Assembly (NCBI GenBank): GCA_963804495.1
Contig: CAWDQN010000002.1
Span: forward strand, 150,041-214,040
Source: Rhodovastum sp963804495
Lineage (GTDB): Bacteria; Pseudomonadota; Alphaproteobacteria; Acetobacterales; Acetobacteraceae
Direction: 5' to 3'
Length of the DNA: 64,000 nt
Made by a program: the position numbers and the translations under genes. Every line of letters begins with the position of its first letter. Within the stretch, counting starts at the first letter, position 1. Positions 1 through 8,534 of this stretch are shown here, piece after piece. The notes under the pieces are model-generated. The model searched no databases and was not told the origin of the DNA. It saw only the letters and a list, made by a program, of their open reading frames with translations.

Positions 1-158
1 ATGTTGAACAGCAGATCGCCGACAGCGCGCCGCAGTACCGATTTGCCGGCGCCATTGGGCGCCACCAGGAGGTTGATCCGACCCGGCGCGGGGTCGAGGA
101 CAAGCGCCTGGCGCTGGAACGGGCCGTAGTTCTCCAGCGTCAGGCCGGAGAGTCGCAT
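1..158 (-). CDS. AAA ATPase, SbcC/YhaN-like (5' part only)
   Basis: Only the first 52 codons lie in the window; the gene continues past base 1. The visible N-terminus reads as an SMC/Rad50-type ATPase head: it opens MRLSGLTLENYGPF and has a Walker A motif APNGAGKS near residue 36. Such proteins pair with a metallophosphoesterase nuclease in double-strand break processing. The start ATG overlaps the stop TGA of the upstream nuclease gene (TGATG), so the two are probably translationally coupled and form one complex. Whether it is closer to SbcC or YhaN cannot be judged from this fragment. Confidence 0.8.
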   Translation of the reverse strand, partial: MRLSGLTLENYGPFQRQALVLDPAPGRINLLVAPNGAGKSVLRRAVGDLLFN

Positions 159-1381
159 CAGCCTTCCTCCAGCCGCGCCAGCAGCAGGTCGCGCGCCCGC
201 GCCAGCACCTGGGCGGGGTCATGGATGGCATGGTCGTTCGGCAAGGCGCCCGAGCGAAGCCGGTCTTGCAGCAGCCGCGGCCAATCGCCCAGCATCGGCT
301 CTCCCGGCGCCTCGGCCAGCGCCGAGATACGCCGCGCCAGCGCCCCCAGCGCATCGCCGCGTTCCGACAGCGTCGCGAGGGCCGCCGGCCTCGTCCGCCA
401 CTCGACCGCCTCGATCCACAACAGATCGGACAGCGTCCGCGCCTCCGCCCGCAGCTTTTCATGCAGCCCGGCCAGAGCGCCGTGCAGCTTCGTGGTCCCG
501 GCCAGGGTGAGGCGCACCGCCAGGCCGCGCCCGTCGGCCGCTGCCAGGGCATCGGCCAGAACCGCGGCCACGTCCTGCAGCGCCGCCGCCTCGGTGTCGC
601 AGCCGGTGAGGTCGGCGGTCACGCGGGCCCAGCGGAATTCATCCAGCACCCGGTGCTCGGCTTCGACCACCTTGCCGGCGGCTACGGTCACCAGCGTGGC
701 GCCCTTCTCGCCCGGCTCGTTGATGTGCCGCCCCTGCAGATTGCCGGGGAAGACAATCCAGGGGGTCTCGCACACCACCTCGCGGGTATGGATATGGCCC
801 AGCGCCCAGTAGTCGTAGGCCAGCGCCAGCAGATCGGCGCGGGTGCAGGGCGCATAGCGTGCATGCGGGCCGCCGACCTGCTCCAGACAGGTATGCAGCA
901 TGCCGATGTTGAGCATCCCGGCGAGCGGCCGCGGATAGGCGCGCACCAGGTTCTCGGTGACCTCCTGGGTGGCGAAACTCTGGCCGTGCACCGCGATGCC
1001 GAGATGCGGCAGTTCCACAGTCTGCGGCTTTTCGTGGTCCAGCAGCACCAAGCCTTCGGGCAGCCGCAAGGCGCGGCTCATTTTGTTCTGGGCGTCGTGG
1101 TTGCCGCGGATGGCGATTACCTTCTTGCCAGCCCGCGTCAGCCGCGCCATCTGCTGCACGAAGAAAATACCGGTGCGGTAATCCGGCCAGTCGCCGTCAT
1201 AGATGTCGCCGGAAATGAGCAGGAAGGCCACATCCTCGGCCAGCGCCAGGTCCACCAGCCTGCCCAGCGCGCGCCGCGTCGCGGTGCGGATGCGTTCGGC
1301 CGGCGCGCCGTCGTCGCTGTCCAGGCCGCGCAGCGGGCTGTCGAGATGGATGTCCGCCGCATGCAGGAACCGGATGGTCAA
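158..1381 (-). CDS. DNA repair exonuclease, SbcD/YhaO-like metallophosphoesterase
   Basis: About 407 residues. The N-terminal calcineurin-like phosphoesterase domain carries the metal-binding motifs in order: HAADIHLDS, SGDIYDGD, GNHDAQ, and LGHIHTRE later on. The C-terminal third is a capping region of low motif content. It should act with the ATPase encoded just downstream as a Mre11/Rad50-type nuclease. I chose the TTG at 1381 because AAAGGAG lies 5 bases upstream; an ATG at 1399 (adding MAKGVR) is the alternative. Either start overlaps the queC stop at 1378, so queC, this gene and the ATPase read as one operon. Confidence 0.88.
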   Translation of the reverse strand: MTIRFLHAADIHLDSPLRGLDSDDGAPAERIRTATRRALGRLVDLALAEDVAFLLISGDIYDGDWPDYRTGIFFVQQMARLTRAGKKVIAIRGNHDAQNKMSRALRLPEGLVLLDHEKPQTVELPHLGIAVHGQSFATQEVTENLVRAYPRPLAGMLNIGMLHTCLEQVGGPHARYAPCTRADLLALAYDYWALGHIHTREVVCETPWIVFPGNLQGRHINEPGEKGATLVTVAAGKVVEAEHRVLDEFRWARVTADLTGCDTEAAALQDVAAVLADALAAADGRGLAVRLTLAGTTKLHGALAGLHEKLRAEARTLSDLLWIEAVEWRTRPAALATLSERGDALGALARRISALAEAPGEPMLGDWPRLLQDRLRSGALPNDHAIHDPAQVLARARDLLLARLEEG

Positions 1382-2085
1382 GCGCACTCCTTTCGCCATC
1401 GCCGCCAGCCGGACCCGCGCAGCTCGCAGGCCGGGCAGCTGCCGCAGCCATAGCCCCAGGCGTGCCGATTTGCGCGCTCGCCGCGATAGCAACTGTGAGT
1501 GTGTTCGACGATCAGTTCGACCAGGGCCGCCCCGCCGAGCGTCTCGGCAAGCTCCCAGGTGGCCGCCTTGTCGATCCACATCAGCGGCGTTTCCAGCACG
1601 AAGCGGCGCTCCATGCCGAGGTTGAGCGCCAGTTGCATGGCCTTCAGCGTGTCGTCGCGGCAGTCCGGGTAGCCGGAATAATCGGTCTCGCACATGCCGG
1701 CGACGATGCGGCGCAGGCCGCGGCGATAGGCGATCGCCGCCGCATAGGCGAGAAAGACCAGGTTTCGGCCGGGCACGAAGGTGCTGGGCAGCCCCTCCGA
1801 GGTCATGCGGATTTCGGCCTCGCTGGTCAGCGCCGTCGCGCCGATGCCGGCAAGCGATGCGCCGAGGTCGACCAGATGGTCTGGCCCCAGCCGCCCGCCC
1901 CAATCCTTCTGCGCCGACAGCCCCACGCGCACCGGGGGGCGGCACGCCAGCTCAATGGCGTGGCGCTGGCCATAGGCGAACCCCACCGTCTCGACATGGG
2001 CAAAGCGCGACAGCGCCCAGGCCAGGCAGGTGGACGAATCCTGGCCGCCAGAGAACAGTACCAGGGCCTTATCGGTTTGCGTCAT
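1378..2085 (-). CDS. queC: 7-cyano-7-deazaguanine synthase
   Basis: 235 residues. QueC converts 7-carboxy-7-deazaguanine to preQ0 with ATP and ammonia in the queuosine pathway. The PP-loop ATP-binding motif LFSGGQDSST is at residues 10-19, and the C-terminal zinc-binding cysteines are present (HTHSCYRGE, then CGSCPAC). Start ATG at 2085 has AAAGGA at good distance. It heads an apparent operon with two DNA-repair genes; no other queuosine gene is in the window. A divergent moeB-like gene starts 63 bases away, so the short gap must hold both promoters. Confidence 0.95.
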   Translation of the reverse strand: MTQTDKALVLFSGGQDSSTCLAWALSRFAHVETVGFAYGQRHAIELACRPPVRVGLSAQKDWGGRLGPDHLVDLGASLAGIGATALTSEAEIRMTSEGLPSTFVPGRNLVFLAYAAAIAYRRGLRRIVAGMCETDYSGYPDCRDDTLKAMQLALNLGMERRFVLETPLMWIDKAATWELAETLGGAALVELIVEHTHSCYRGERANRHAWGYGCGSCPACELRGSGWRRWRKECA

Positions 2086-2148
2086 CACAATCCTTTCGCC
2101 GGGCGAATGCGGCTTCGTGGCGGGTCCGCGTCCGCCTATGCTGGGCCC

Positions 2149-2967
2149 ATGCGCCTCGATTTCAACGACGAAGAAATTATCCGCTATTCGCGCCACATCC
2201 TGCTGGCCGAGGTCGGCGGCATCGGCCAGGCGAAGCTGCGCGCTTCCAGCGTGCTGGTGGTGGGCGCCGGGGGGCTGGGCAGCCCGCTGGTGCTGTATCT
2301 TGCCGCGGCTGGGGTGGGGCGGATTGGTGTGGTCGACGGTGACGCGGTGGAACTGTCCAACCTGCAACGCCAGGTGGCGCATACCACCGACCGGTTGGGA
2401 GTTCCCAAAGTCGAGTCCGCGGCGGCGGCGGCGCGGGCGCTCAATCCGGAGGTGACGGTCGAAGCGCATCCGGCGCGGATCACGGCTGACAACGCCCTGA
2501 GGCTGGTGGCGGGATATGACATCGTCTGCGACGGCACCGACAATTTTGCCGCCCGGTTTCTCATCTCGGACGCCTGCGTGCTGGCGCGGCGGACCCTGGT
2601 TTCGGCGGCGGTGCTGCGCTTCGAGGGGCAGTTGTCGGTGTTCCGTCCGCATGCGGGCGGTCCATGCTATCGTTGCCTGTATCCCGAACCGCCGCCGCCC
2701 GGCATGGTGCCCACCTGCAGCGAGGCGGGCGTGCTGGGCGCGGTCACCGGCGTGATGGGCACGCTGCAGGCGACCGAGGTGCTGAAGGAAATCCTGGGCA
2801 TCGGTGAGACACTCGCCTGCCGATTGCTGATCTGGGACGCGCTGGCCACACGATTCCGCACCGTTCGCCTGCGTCCTGATCCGGGCTGCACCGCCTGTGG
2901 CCCGCATGCTTCGCTGCGCGATCTGTCGGCCCATGCCGGCATGGAGGATAAAGCCTGTGGCATCTGA
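2149..2967 (+). CDS. moeB: MoeB/ThiF-family sulfur-carrier adenylyltransferase
   Basis: 272 residues, E1-like Rossmann fold. It should adenylate the C-terminal glycine of a small ubiquitin-like sulfur carrier (MoaD or ThiS). Visible motifs: RYSRHILLAEVGGIGQ, the nucleotide-binding VVGAGGLGSP, VDGDAVELSNLQRQ, CDGTDNF, a Cys pair CYRC and a second pair CTAC that together would bind structural zinc, and an AGVLGAVTGVMGTLQA segment. MoeB and ThiF cannot be told apart from sequence alone here. The 3' end overlaps the DsrE gene by 11 bases. Confidence 0.9.
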   Translation: MRLDFNDEEIIRYSRHILLAEVGGIGQAKLRASSVLVVGAGGLGSPLVLYLAAAGVGRIGVVDGDAVELSNLQRQVAHTTDRLGVPKVESAAAAARALNPEVTVEAHPARITADNALRLVAGYDIVCDGTDNFAARFLISDACVLARRTLVSAAVLRFEGQLSVFRPHAGGPCYRCLYPEPPPPGMVPTCSEAGVLGAVTGVMGTLQATEVLKEILGIGETLACRLLIWDALATRFRTVRLRPDPGCTACGPHASLRDLSAHAGMEDKACGI

Positions 2968-3337
2968 CCCGCTCGGCATTCTGCTGATGTCCGGCACGCA
3001 TGAGCGTGCGCATTATGCCTTCGTGCTGGCCGCCGGCGCGGCGGCGCTGGGGCGGCCGGTGGTGCTGTTCGCCACCAACGAGGGCTGCCGGGCGCTCTGC
3101 ACGGACTGGTCGGGGCTGCTGGAACCCGGCCGCGACGCGGCGCTGCGGGCGCGCGGGGTCGCCGGCATCGGCGAGTTGCGGGACTCGGCGGTTGAACTCG
3201 GGGTGCGGCTGATCGCCTGCGAGGCCGGGCTGCGGATCGCGGCGATCGCGCCGGCGTTGTTGTTGCCCGGGGTGGAGGTGGCGGGGGTGGCGACGTTTCT
3301 CGATGCCTGTGGCCGAGGACAGGTGCTGACCCTCTGA
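2957..3337 (+). CDS. DsrE-family sulfur-relay-like protein
   Basis: 126 residues starting at a GTG with GGAGG about 9 bases upstream, inside the moeB-like 3' end. It has the DsrE/DsrF-like alpha/beta layout: MSGTHERAHYAFVLAAGAAALGRPV near the N-terminus and a conserved cysteine in LIACEAGLRIAAI. Members of this family often carry persulfide sulfur. Coupling to a sulfur-carrier-activating enzyme fits a role in sulfur transfer, but the exact partner is unknown. Confidence 0.75.
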   Translation: MASDPLGILLMSGTHERAHYAFVLAAGAAALGRPVVLFATNEGCRALCTDWSGLLEPGRDAALRARGVAGIGELRDSAVELGVRLIACEAGLRIAAIAPALLLPGVEVAGVATFLDACGRGQVLTL

Positions 3338-3383
3338 GCTTCCCGCTTGACCCGACGCGCCTCGGGTTGGCACGGATGCGGGC

Positions 3384-4139
3384 ATGAACGCCTTGTCCAT
3401 CGCGCTGGCGGGTCTGGCCGCGTCGCTGCTCGCGACACAGGTGGCGATGGCGCAGACGCCGCCGCCCTCCGGCGCGCCGCAGCCTCCGGCCGCGCTGCGC
3501 GGAGGCGTGGCGCAGAGCACCCCCGGCAAGCCCGCGAGAACGGGATCGACCCCGGTGGTAACCGCGCCACCGAATGCGCATGCCCAGAAACCAGCGGCGA
3601 CGAAGCCGGCCAGCACCGGCAAGCCGTCCACCGGCGCACCGGCGGCGGCGGGAACCGAGGCGGCCAAGCCGGTTGAGCCGCCCAAAACCGCCGCGCTGGC
3701 GGGGCCGAAGCTCGGCGCCAGCGGCTTGCCGCTGCCACGCTGGGCCAGCCTGCGGGCGGACGAGGTGAACATGCGCAGCGGCCCGGGCACGCGCTATCCG
3801 ATCGAATGGGTCTACCACCGCCGCGACCTGCCGGTGCAGATCGAGCGCGAGTTCGAGGGCTGGCGGCTGATCGAGGACCCGGACGGGGTGAAGGGCTGGG
3901 TGCACCAGGCCACGCTGGTCGGCCGGCGCAGCTTCTTGGTGAAGGGCGCCGAGCGGGTGCTGCGGCGGTCGGCGTCAGAGGATGCCGCGGCGGTGGCGCG
4001 GCTGAAGCCGGGGGTGGTCGGCCACCTGCGCGCCTGTGAGCCCCACGCCGCCTGGTGCGAGGTGCAGGCGGGCGAGTATCGCGGCTTTCTGAAGCGTGAT
4101 GAGGTCTATGGCGTTTATGCGGACGAGTCGGTGAACTAG
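3384..4139 (+). CDS. Secreted protein with bacterial SH3 domain
   Basis: 251 residues. An N-terminal signal peptide (cleavage probably after VAMAQ) is followed by a long Pro/Ala/Lys-rich linker to about residue 115 and then an SH3-like region (WASLRADEVNMRSGPG, YPIEWVYHRRDLPVQI, GWVHQATL). The C-terminal half looks like a second degenerate SH3 repeat. This is the common alphaproteobacterial SH3_4/YgiM-like layout, thought to contact peptidoglycan in the periplasm. Its stop runs into a 12-bp hairpin. Confidence 0.82.
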   Translation: MNALSIALAGLAASLLATQVAMAQTPPPSGAPQPPAALRGGVAQSTPGKPARTGSTPVVTAPPNAHAQKPAATKPASTGKPSTGAPAAAGTEAAKPVEPPKTAALAGPKLGASGLPLPRWASLRADEVNMRSGPGTRYPIEWVYHRRDLPVQIEREFEGWRLIEDPDGVKGWVHQATLVGRRSFLVKGAERVLRRSASEDAAAVARLKPGVVGHLRACEPHAAWCEVQAGEYRGFLKRDEVYGVYADESVN

Positions 4140-4235
4140 AGCGCTCTGATCGTAAACGGTCAGAGCGCTCTAGCTCTTTGTTTTATAGAGCAATTTTATC
4201 GGCCGGCCAGCGCCAGTCTGGCCGATGTTGCTCTA
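4138..4235. repeat. Two adjacent inverted repeats
   Basis: The first is a perfect 12-bp stem, 4138-4149 with 4160-4171 (AGAGCGCTCTGA), starting in the stop codon of the SH3 gene. The second has nested arms: TAGAGCAA at 4186-4193 with 4228-4235, and ATCGGCC at 4198-4204 with 4220-4226. They may terminate the SH3 transcript or be a dispersed palindromic repeat; there is no clear U-tract. Confidence 0.6.
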
Positions 4236-4269
4236 GCGCGTCACCGTCTTGCCACGTTATTCTGAGCCC

Positions 4270-4608
4270 ATGAGCCAGAAAGCGCCGCATCCGCCGACAC
4301 CGAAAGAAGCCACCCCCCGTGCCATGCACGATCTCGGCGGGGTGTCGGCGTTCATGTGTACCGCGGTCGACACCGAGCCGCACGCGCTGACCGGATTCGA
4401 CAAGGAGGTGGACGCGATCCGCCAGATCCTGGGTGCGACGGGCGTTATGTCGGTGGACGAACTCCGCCGCGGTATCGAGTCGATCCCGGAGGCCGAGTAC
4501 CATCGCCTGTCGTACTACCAGCGCTGGCTGCGCGCGATCACCGACACGCTGCTGCGCAAGGGCGTGCTCAGTGAAGCGGAGCTGCGCGCGGCACTGGAGG
4601 TGCGGTGA
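4270..4608 (+). CDS. Nitrile hydratase beta N-terminal-like subunit (ScnB-like)
   Basis: 112 residues, matching the N-terminal half of nitrile hydratase beta: MHDLGGVSAF near residue 19 and the helical region YYQRWLRAITDTLL followed by KGVLSEAEL. Proteins of this size are often annotated as nitrile hydratase accessory proteins. The gene order (beta-N, beta-C, alpha) is that of scnBAC for thiocyanate hydrolase and of other split-beta enzymes. The stop overlaps the next start (TGATG). Confidence 0.8.
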   Translation: MSQKAPHPPTPKEATPRAMHDLGGVSAFMCTAVDTEPHALTGFDKEVDAIRQILGATGVMSVDELRRGIESIPEAEYHRLSYYQRWLRAITDTLLRKGVLSEAELRAALEVR

Positions 4609-4892
4609 TGTTCGCGCCGGGGACGGAGGTGCGGGTGAAGAACGACTGGCCGGAAACGCGCGGCCCGTGTCATGTCCGCACGCCGCACTACCTGCGCGGC
4701 GAGCGCGGCGCGGTGGTGCGGCATCTGGGCGATTTTCCCAACCCCGAGGACCTGGCCTTTGCCCGCCCGGCGCCGGTGCGGCCGCTGTATCATGTGCGCT
4801 TCGACCAGCCTGCCATCTGGGGCGAGGGCTGCCCCGGCGACACGCTGCTGGTGGAATTGTTCGGGCATTGGCTGGAGGCGGCGAGGCCATGA
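4608..4892 (+). CDS. Nitrile hydratase beta C-terminal-like subunit (ScnA-like)
   Basis: 94 residues, the SH3-like C-terminal domain of nitrile hydratase beta as a separate protein: GTEVRVKNDWPETRGPCHV, YLRGERGAVVRHLG, and PLYHVRFDQPAIWG. A GTG three bases upstream is a less likely start. It overlaps both neighbours by 1-4 bases, so the three subunits should be made in equal amounts as one complex. In ordinary nitrile hydratases this domain is fused to the preceding one. Confidence 0.82.
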   Translation: MFAPGTEVRVKNDWPETRGPCHVRTPHYLRGERGAVVRHLGDFPNPEDLAFARPAPVRPLYHVRFDQPAIWGEGCPGDTLLVELFGHWLEAARP

Positions 4893-5467
4893 CCGTGTTG
4901 GAGACCGACAGCGAGCATCTGTTGGCGGCGCTGCGACGGCTGCTGGCGCAGAAGGGCATTGCCGGCCCCTGGGAAATTGCCGAGCGCATCCGCGCCACCG
5001 ATGCGGCAAGCCCTGCCCAGGGCGCGGGCATGGTGGCGAAGGCGTGGACCGACGCGTCCTTTCGCGCGCTGATGCTGGCGGATGGCACAAGGGCGGCTGA
5101 ATCGCTGGGGATTCCGATGCGCGGGCTGCCGCCGCTGGGGGTGCTCGAGGACACGCCGGAGGCGCATCACCTGGTGGTGTGCACGCTGTGCTCCTGCTAT
5201 CCGCGCGCCGTGCTGGGCTATCCGCCGTTCTGGTATAAATCGGCTGCCTACCGCGCTCGGGCCGTGCGTGACCCGCGCGGCCTGCTGCTGGAATGGGGCA
5301 CGGTACTGCCGGTGCAGGTGAAGCTGACGGTGGTGGACAGTACCGCCGATTACCGCTGGATGGTGCTGCCGCTGCGCCCGGCCGGAACCGAAACCTGGAG
5401 CGAGGCGCAACTGGCCGGCATTGTGCGGGAGGGCGACATGATCGGGGTGACCATCCCGGCGGTGTGA
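4889..5467 (+). CDS. Nitrile hydratase alpha / thiocyanate hydrolase gamma-like subunit
   Basis: 192 residues. The metal-binding claw motif VVCTLCSCYPR is near residue 93-103; the CTLCSC form (Thr, not Ser, after the first Cys) is the cobalt type, in which the second and third cysteines become sulfinate and sulfenate. The flanking GYPPFWYKSAAYRARAV and the C-terminal EAQLAGIVREGDMIG match the family. Last gene of the three-gene operon. No metallochaperone is visible downstream, where a convergent phasin gene lies. The substrate (nitrile, thiocyanate or other) cannot be read from the sequence. Confidence 0.87.
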   Translation: MTVLETDSEHLLAALRRLLAQKGIAGPWEIAERIRATDAASPAQGAGMVAKAWTDASFRALMLADGTRAAESLGIPMRGLPPLGVLEDTPEAHHLVVCTLCSCYPRAVLGYPPFWYKSAAYRARAVRDPRGLLLEWGTVLPVQVKLTVVDSTADYRWMVLPLRPAGTETWSEAQLAGIVREGDMIGVTIPAV

Positions 5468-5535
5468 GCACGACGCTGCCGGCGGTTCCCCGTGCGATCG
5501 GGAGGGGACAAGATCCCGCTAGGCCAGGCACGTAA

Positions 5536-5566
5536 ACGCCGCCTCCCCAACACGGGGAAGCGGCGT
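5536..5566 (-). terminator. Hairpin after phasin gene
   Basis: Stem ACGCCGC (5536-5542) with GCGGCGT (5560-5566) plus inner TCCCC/GGGGA, loop AACAC. It lies just past the phasin stop and between convergent genes, so it may terminate both. Confidence 0.6.
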
Positions 5567-5590
5567 CTGTCATGCAATCGGGGGTGCGGT

Positions 5591-6037
5591 CTATTCCGCA
5601 GCCTTGCTGGTGTTGACCCGCAACGGCTTGGTCACCGCGCGGGTGGCCTCGGTGGCCTGCGACACGACGCTTTCGGCGAACTCCGTGCCCAGCGGGAACC
5701 AGCTCCGCGAGCGTTCCAGCAACTGCTGGGTGGCCGACTGATAGGCCGCCGCGTCGGCAGACAGGCGGCGGAAGGCGCCCGACAGCCATTCCTGCTGCGC
5801 CTTCAGAAGTTCGGCGGGATCGCTATTGGAGCGCAGGCGTGCGACCAGGTTCTGCGTGTCCTGCACCGCCTCGTGGCGCCGGTGCAGCCAGTCGGTGAAT
5901 GTCAATTCGACACTGACGAGAATATCGGCCTGCGCCTTCAGCAGCGGATCGGCGCCCGAATTGAGCACCGAGCCGATGAAGGCCGCGGCGGTCCTTTGTT
6001 GGGCGGCAGCATCCGAAGGGGCTGTCGTTTCGGTCAT
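5591..6037 (-). CDS. Phasin family protein
   Basis: 148 residues, all-helical and rich in Ala, Gln and Glu. It shows the phasin-like pattern of amphipathic helices (QADILVSVELTFTDWLHRRHEAVQDTQNLVARLR; quoted part continues with AELLKAQQEWLSGAFRRL). Phasins coat polyhydroxyalkanoate granules in the cytoplasm. Start ATG at 6037 has AAGGAG 7 bases upstream. No phaC or phaA gene is in the window, so the assignment rests on composition and pattern. Confidence 0.75.
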   Translation of the reverse strand: MTETTAPSDAAAQQRTAAAFIGSVLNSGADPLLKAQADILVSVELTFTDWLHRRHEAVQDTQNLVARLRSNSDPAELLKAQQEWLSGAFRRLSADAAAYQSATQQLLERSRSWFPLGTEFAESVVSQATEATRAVTKPLRVNTSKAAE

Positions 6038-6560
6038 GAGTATTCTCCTTGGGAAGTCGACGGAAGGGGACGGTGTTGGCGTGGCTTGCCTGCGCGAAGT
6101 ACACGCCGCGCCCTGCGGATTGCCCTGCAGGACGATCTGTCGAGTGCCGGACTGCGGCCGAGGGCCTGCATTCCAGTGAAAATCAACGATCGCTCGTGGT
6201 TTCCTCGCGGCGGAAGCTGCCACCAAGCATTGGCGGAGACAACTGCTAATTGCAGCCTGCGGCACGTCCATTTTCACGGCGGACTCGTTTATCCATGCAG
6301 AATCAACGCTATAATCTGGCGAGTCGGCTCGCAGTCGCGGAAAAGTGAATTTGCACTTGTAGCGGCAGCGCTAACAGTAAACGCGTTATATTGAAGTATT
6401 CAACCTGATGTCATCGGGCCGTGATATCGCGCTAGGCAGAGTGCGGCTTCATTCGGGAATGATACGAGTATGTTGATCGGTCGGACACCGTGTCTCGATT
6501 GTCGATGCCATCGAACAGTAATGCGTCCACAACACCCGGCAACAGCAGGCGATGCGCCGT
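6038..6560. other. Non-coding gap between phasin and TPR genes
   Basis: No open frame with coding character on either strand. It must contain the phasin promoter near 6040-6200. A drop in GC around 6,290-6,400 is visible. I see no tRNA, strong hairpin or repeat. Confidence 0.5.
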
Positions 6561-7694
6561 TTAATGAAGGGTGACGACGCCGGGGCTGCGGAATCTGCTG
6601 CGGGTGAGCGGTTCGTTGTCCCGCCACGAGAGGTGGAAATACAACGCCGCCAACTCGCCAAAATTCTCGATCGCGGTGCTGTTCTGCAACGCCAGCCGGC
6701 TCAGGCGGTCGGCCGCCGCGGTATCACCGCGCAACCGCTTCAGTTCGGACAGCAATTCGGTGGCCGACGAACTCGCCGGGGTGATCTCCAGGGCCTTCGT
6801 CAGCTCCGCCTCGGCGCCGTCGAGATCACGTAGCCCCATCAGCGCCGCCGCCAGCGTCATGTGCGCGGTGGTCACCACCGGCTTGCGGCTGCGCGACATA
6901 CTGTCCAGCAGGGCGCGGGTTCGCGCCGCCGCCGCGGCGTTGTCGTCCAACTGCAGCTCGGCGAAGGCGATGTTCAGCACCGGCACCGGACCCCCGGGCC
7001 AGGCATCGGCGGCCAGCTGGAAGTAGCGCAGGGCGGCACGCGGGTCGTTGCGGAAAAGTTGCACCAGGCCCAGCAGGTTCTCGAACTGCGCCCGGTCCTC
7101 GCTGACCGGCGCCGGCGGCAGGGCCGCGAGGGCGTGCGCGGACAGGGCCACCACATCACGGAACTGGCCGTCGCCTACATGGCGCTGCAACAGGTACAAG
7201 GCGGTGGTGTACGGGGCCAGTTGCGAGGCGCCCCACGTGGCGCAACGCTGAATAAAACTTAACAATTTTTCGCCCTTCTCAGGGTCAAATTCCTGGCTGA
7301 ATTCGCCGTTCGCATGGCCGTGGCCCGACACCACGCCGCGCAGCGACTCATTTTCTATGAACAACGAAAGGCGCAGCTGGTCGGGATTGTAGCCGAACTG
7401 TCGCTGTAGCGCGAAGGCCAGCGGCTTGACATTAACCGAATCGGCCAAAGTCATGCCGATGCCCTCGTCGTGGCTGGAGCGGATCTCCGGCGCATTGACC
7501 ATCGAGACGGTGGCGGCGATGGCGTCGAGCTGGGCGGTGAACACCGTCTCGAGGCTTTGCTGGTCGATGACCTTCTTGAACACATTGGATGGTGCCGCCA
7601 CTTCGACGGCGACGCTGCCCGAGCGCAGCACGGCATCCGTGGTCAGCAGACCGAACGCGACCAGCAGCGCCACGGCCAATGTGGTGAAGTCCAT
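6561..7694 (-). CDS. Membrane-anchored TPR protein
   Basis: 377 residues. One N-terminal membrane helix (FTTLAVALLVAFGLLTT) is followed by an uncharacterised domain and, from about residue 180, tetratricopeptide-like helices (ALRYFQLAADAWPGGPVPVLNIAFAELQ; LDGAEAELTKALEITP). Probably a periplasmic or cytoplasmic scaffold tethered to the inner membrane. No partner is evident from the neighbours. Start ATG at 7694 was preferred over an upstream in-frame ATG at 7892 because the extension has no coding character. Confidence 0.65.
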   Translation of the reverse strand: MDFTTLAVALLVAFGLLTTDAVLRSGSVAVEVAAPSNVFKKVIDQQSLETVFTAQLDAIAATVSMVNAPEIRSSHDEGIGMTLADSVNVKPLAFALQRQFGYNPDQLRLSLFIENESLRGVVSGHGHANGEFSQEFDPEKGEKLLSFIQRCATWGASQLAPYTTALYLLQRHVGDGQFRDVVALSAHALAALPPAPVSEDRAQFENLLGLVQLFRNDPRAALRYFQLAADAWPGGPVPVLNIAFAELQLDDNAAAAARTRALLDSMSRSRKPVVTTAHMTLAAALMGLRDLDGAEAELTKALEITPASSSATELLSELKRLRGDTAAADRLSRLALQNSTAIENFGELAALYFHLSWRDNEPLTRSRFRSPGVVTLH

Positions 7695-7884
7695 CGCCTG
7701 CGTCCCCCAGGGCTGCCAGGGTAGGGCCGGAAGGGCTGGCCGGCAACATTTCGGCGCTGGGCGTTTTTTGCGGTTTGCCGCGCGGGCATGGCGCGGCCGG
7801 GTAGATGGATGAGGGGGACACTCCTCATGTAGCATGCCTGTCTGCGCTGGCGCGCAGCCATCAATCCAATCGGAGGACCTCGCC

Positions 7885-8466
7885 TTGGCCAAGAAACTCC
7901 TGATGATCGTCGGCGATTTCGCCGAGGACTACGAGACCATGGTGCCGTTCCAGGCTCTGCAGATGGTCGGTCTGACGGTGCATGCCGTCTGTCCCGGCAA
8001 AAAGACCGGCGACAGCATCGCCACCGCCATCCATGATTTCGAAGGGCACCAGACTTACAGTGAAAAGCCTGGGCACCGGTTCAGCCTGAATGCCGATTTC
8101 GATGCGGCTTCTGCGGACGAATACGATGGTCTTGTCATTCCGGGCGGCCGCGCCCCGGAATACCTGCGTCTTGACCAGCGGGTGCTGACGCTGATCCGCG
8201 CCTTTGCCAGCGCCGGCAAGCCGATCGCCGCGATCTGCCACGGCGCGCAGTTGCTGGCCGCGGCCGGGGTGATCAGCGGCCGCACCGTGTCGGCCTATCC
8301 AGCCTGCGCCCCAGAGGTCACCCTGGCCGGCGCGTGCTATGCCGAGATCGCCATCGATGGCGCCGTTGCCGACGGCAATCTGATCACCGCGCCGGCCTGG
8401 CCGGCCCATCCGGCGTGGCTGGCCAAGTTCATCGACGCGCTGGGCGTGCGCATCAGCCACGGCTGA
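7885..8466 (+). CDS. DJ-1/PfpI family protein
   Basis: 193 residues in the class I glutamine amidotransferase-like fold. The nucleophile elbow AAICHGAQLL holds the catalytic cysteine at about residue 114, and GLVIPGGRAPEYLR gives the conserved glycine-rich turn. The family includes deglycases, proteases and stress chaperones; the exact activity is not predictable. I chose the TTG at 7885 because GGAGG lies 8 bases upstream and it starts MAKKLLMIVGDFAEDYE, as homologues do; an ATG at 7834 would add an atypical leader. Confidence 0.88.
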   Translation: MAKKLLMIVGDFAEDYETMVPFQALQMVGLTVHAVCPGKKTGDSIATAIHDFEGHQTYSEKPGHRFSLNADFDAASADEYDGLVIPGGRAPEYLRLDQRVLTLIRAFASAGKPIAAICHGAQLLAAAGVISGRTVSAYPACAPEVTLAGACYAEIAIDGAVADGNLITAPAWPAHPAWLAKFIDALGVRISHG

Positions 8467-8534
8467 GGCCTGCTGCCGACGAAGCAAGAGAAGGTCGGGG
8501 CGGAACTCTGGACCTGCGAACCAAGTCATGGGTT

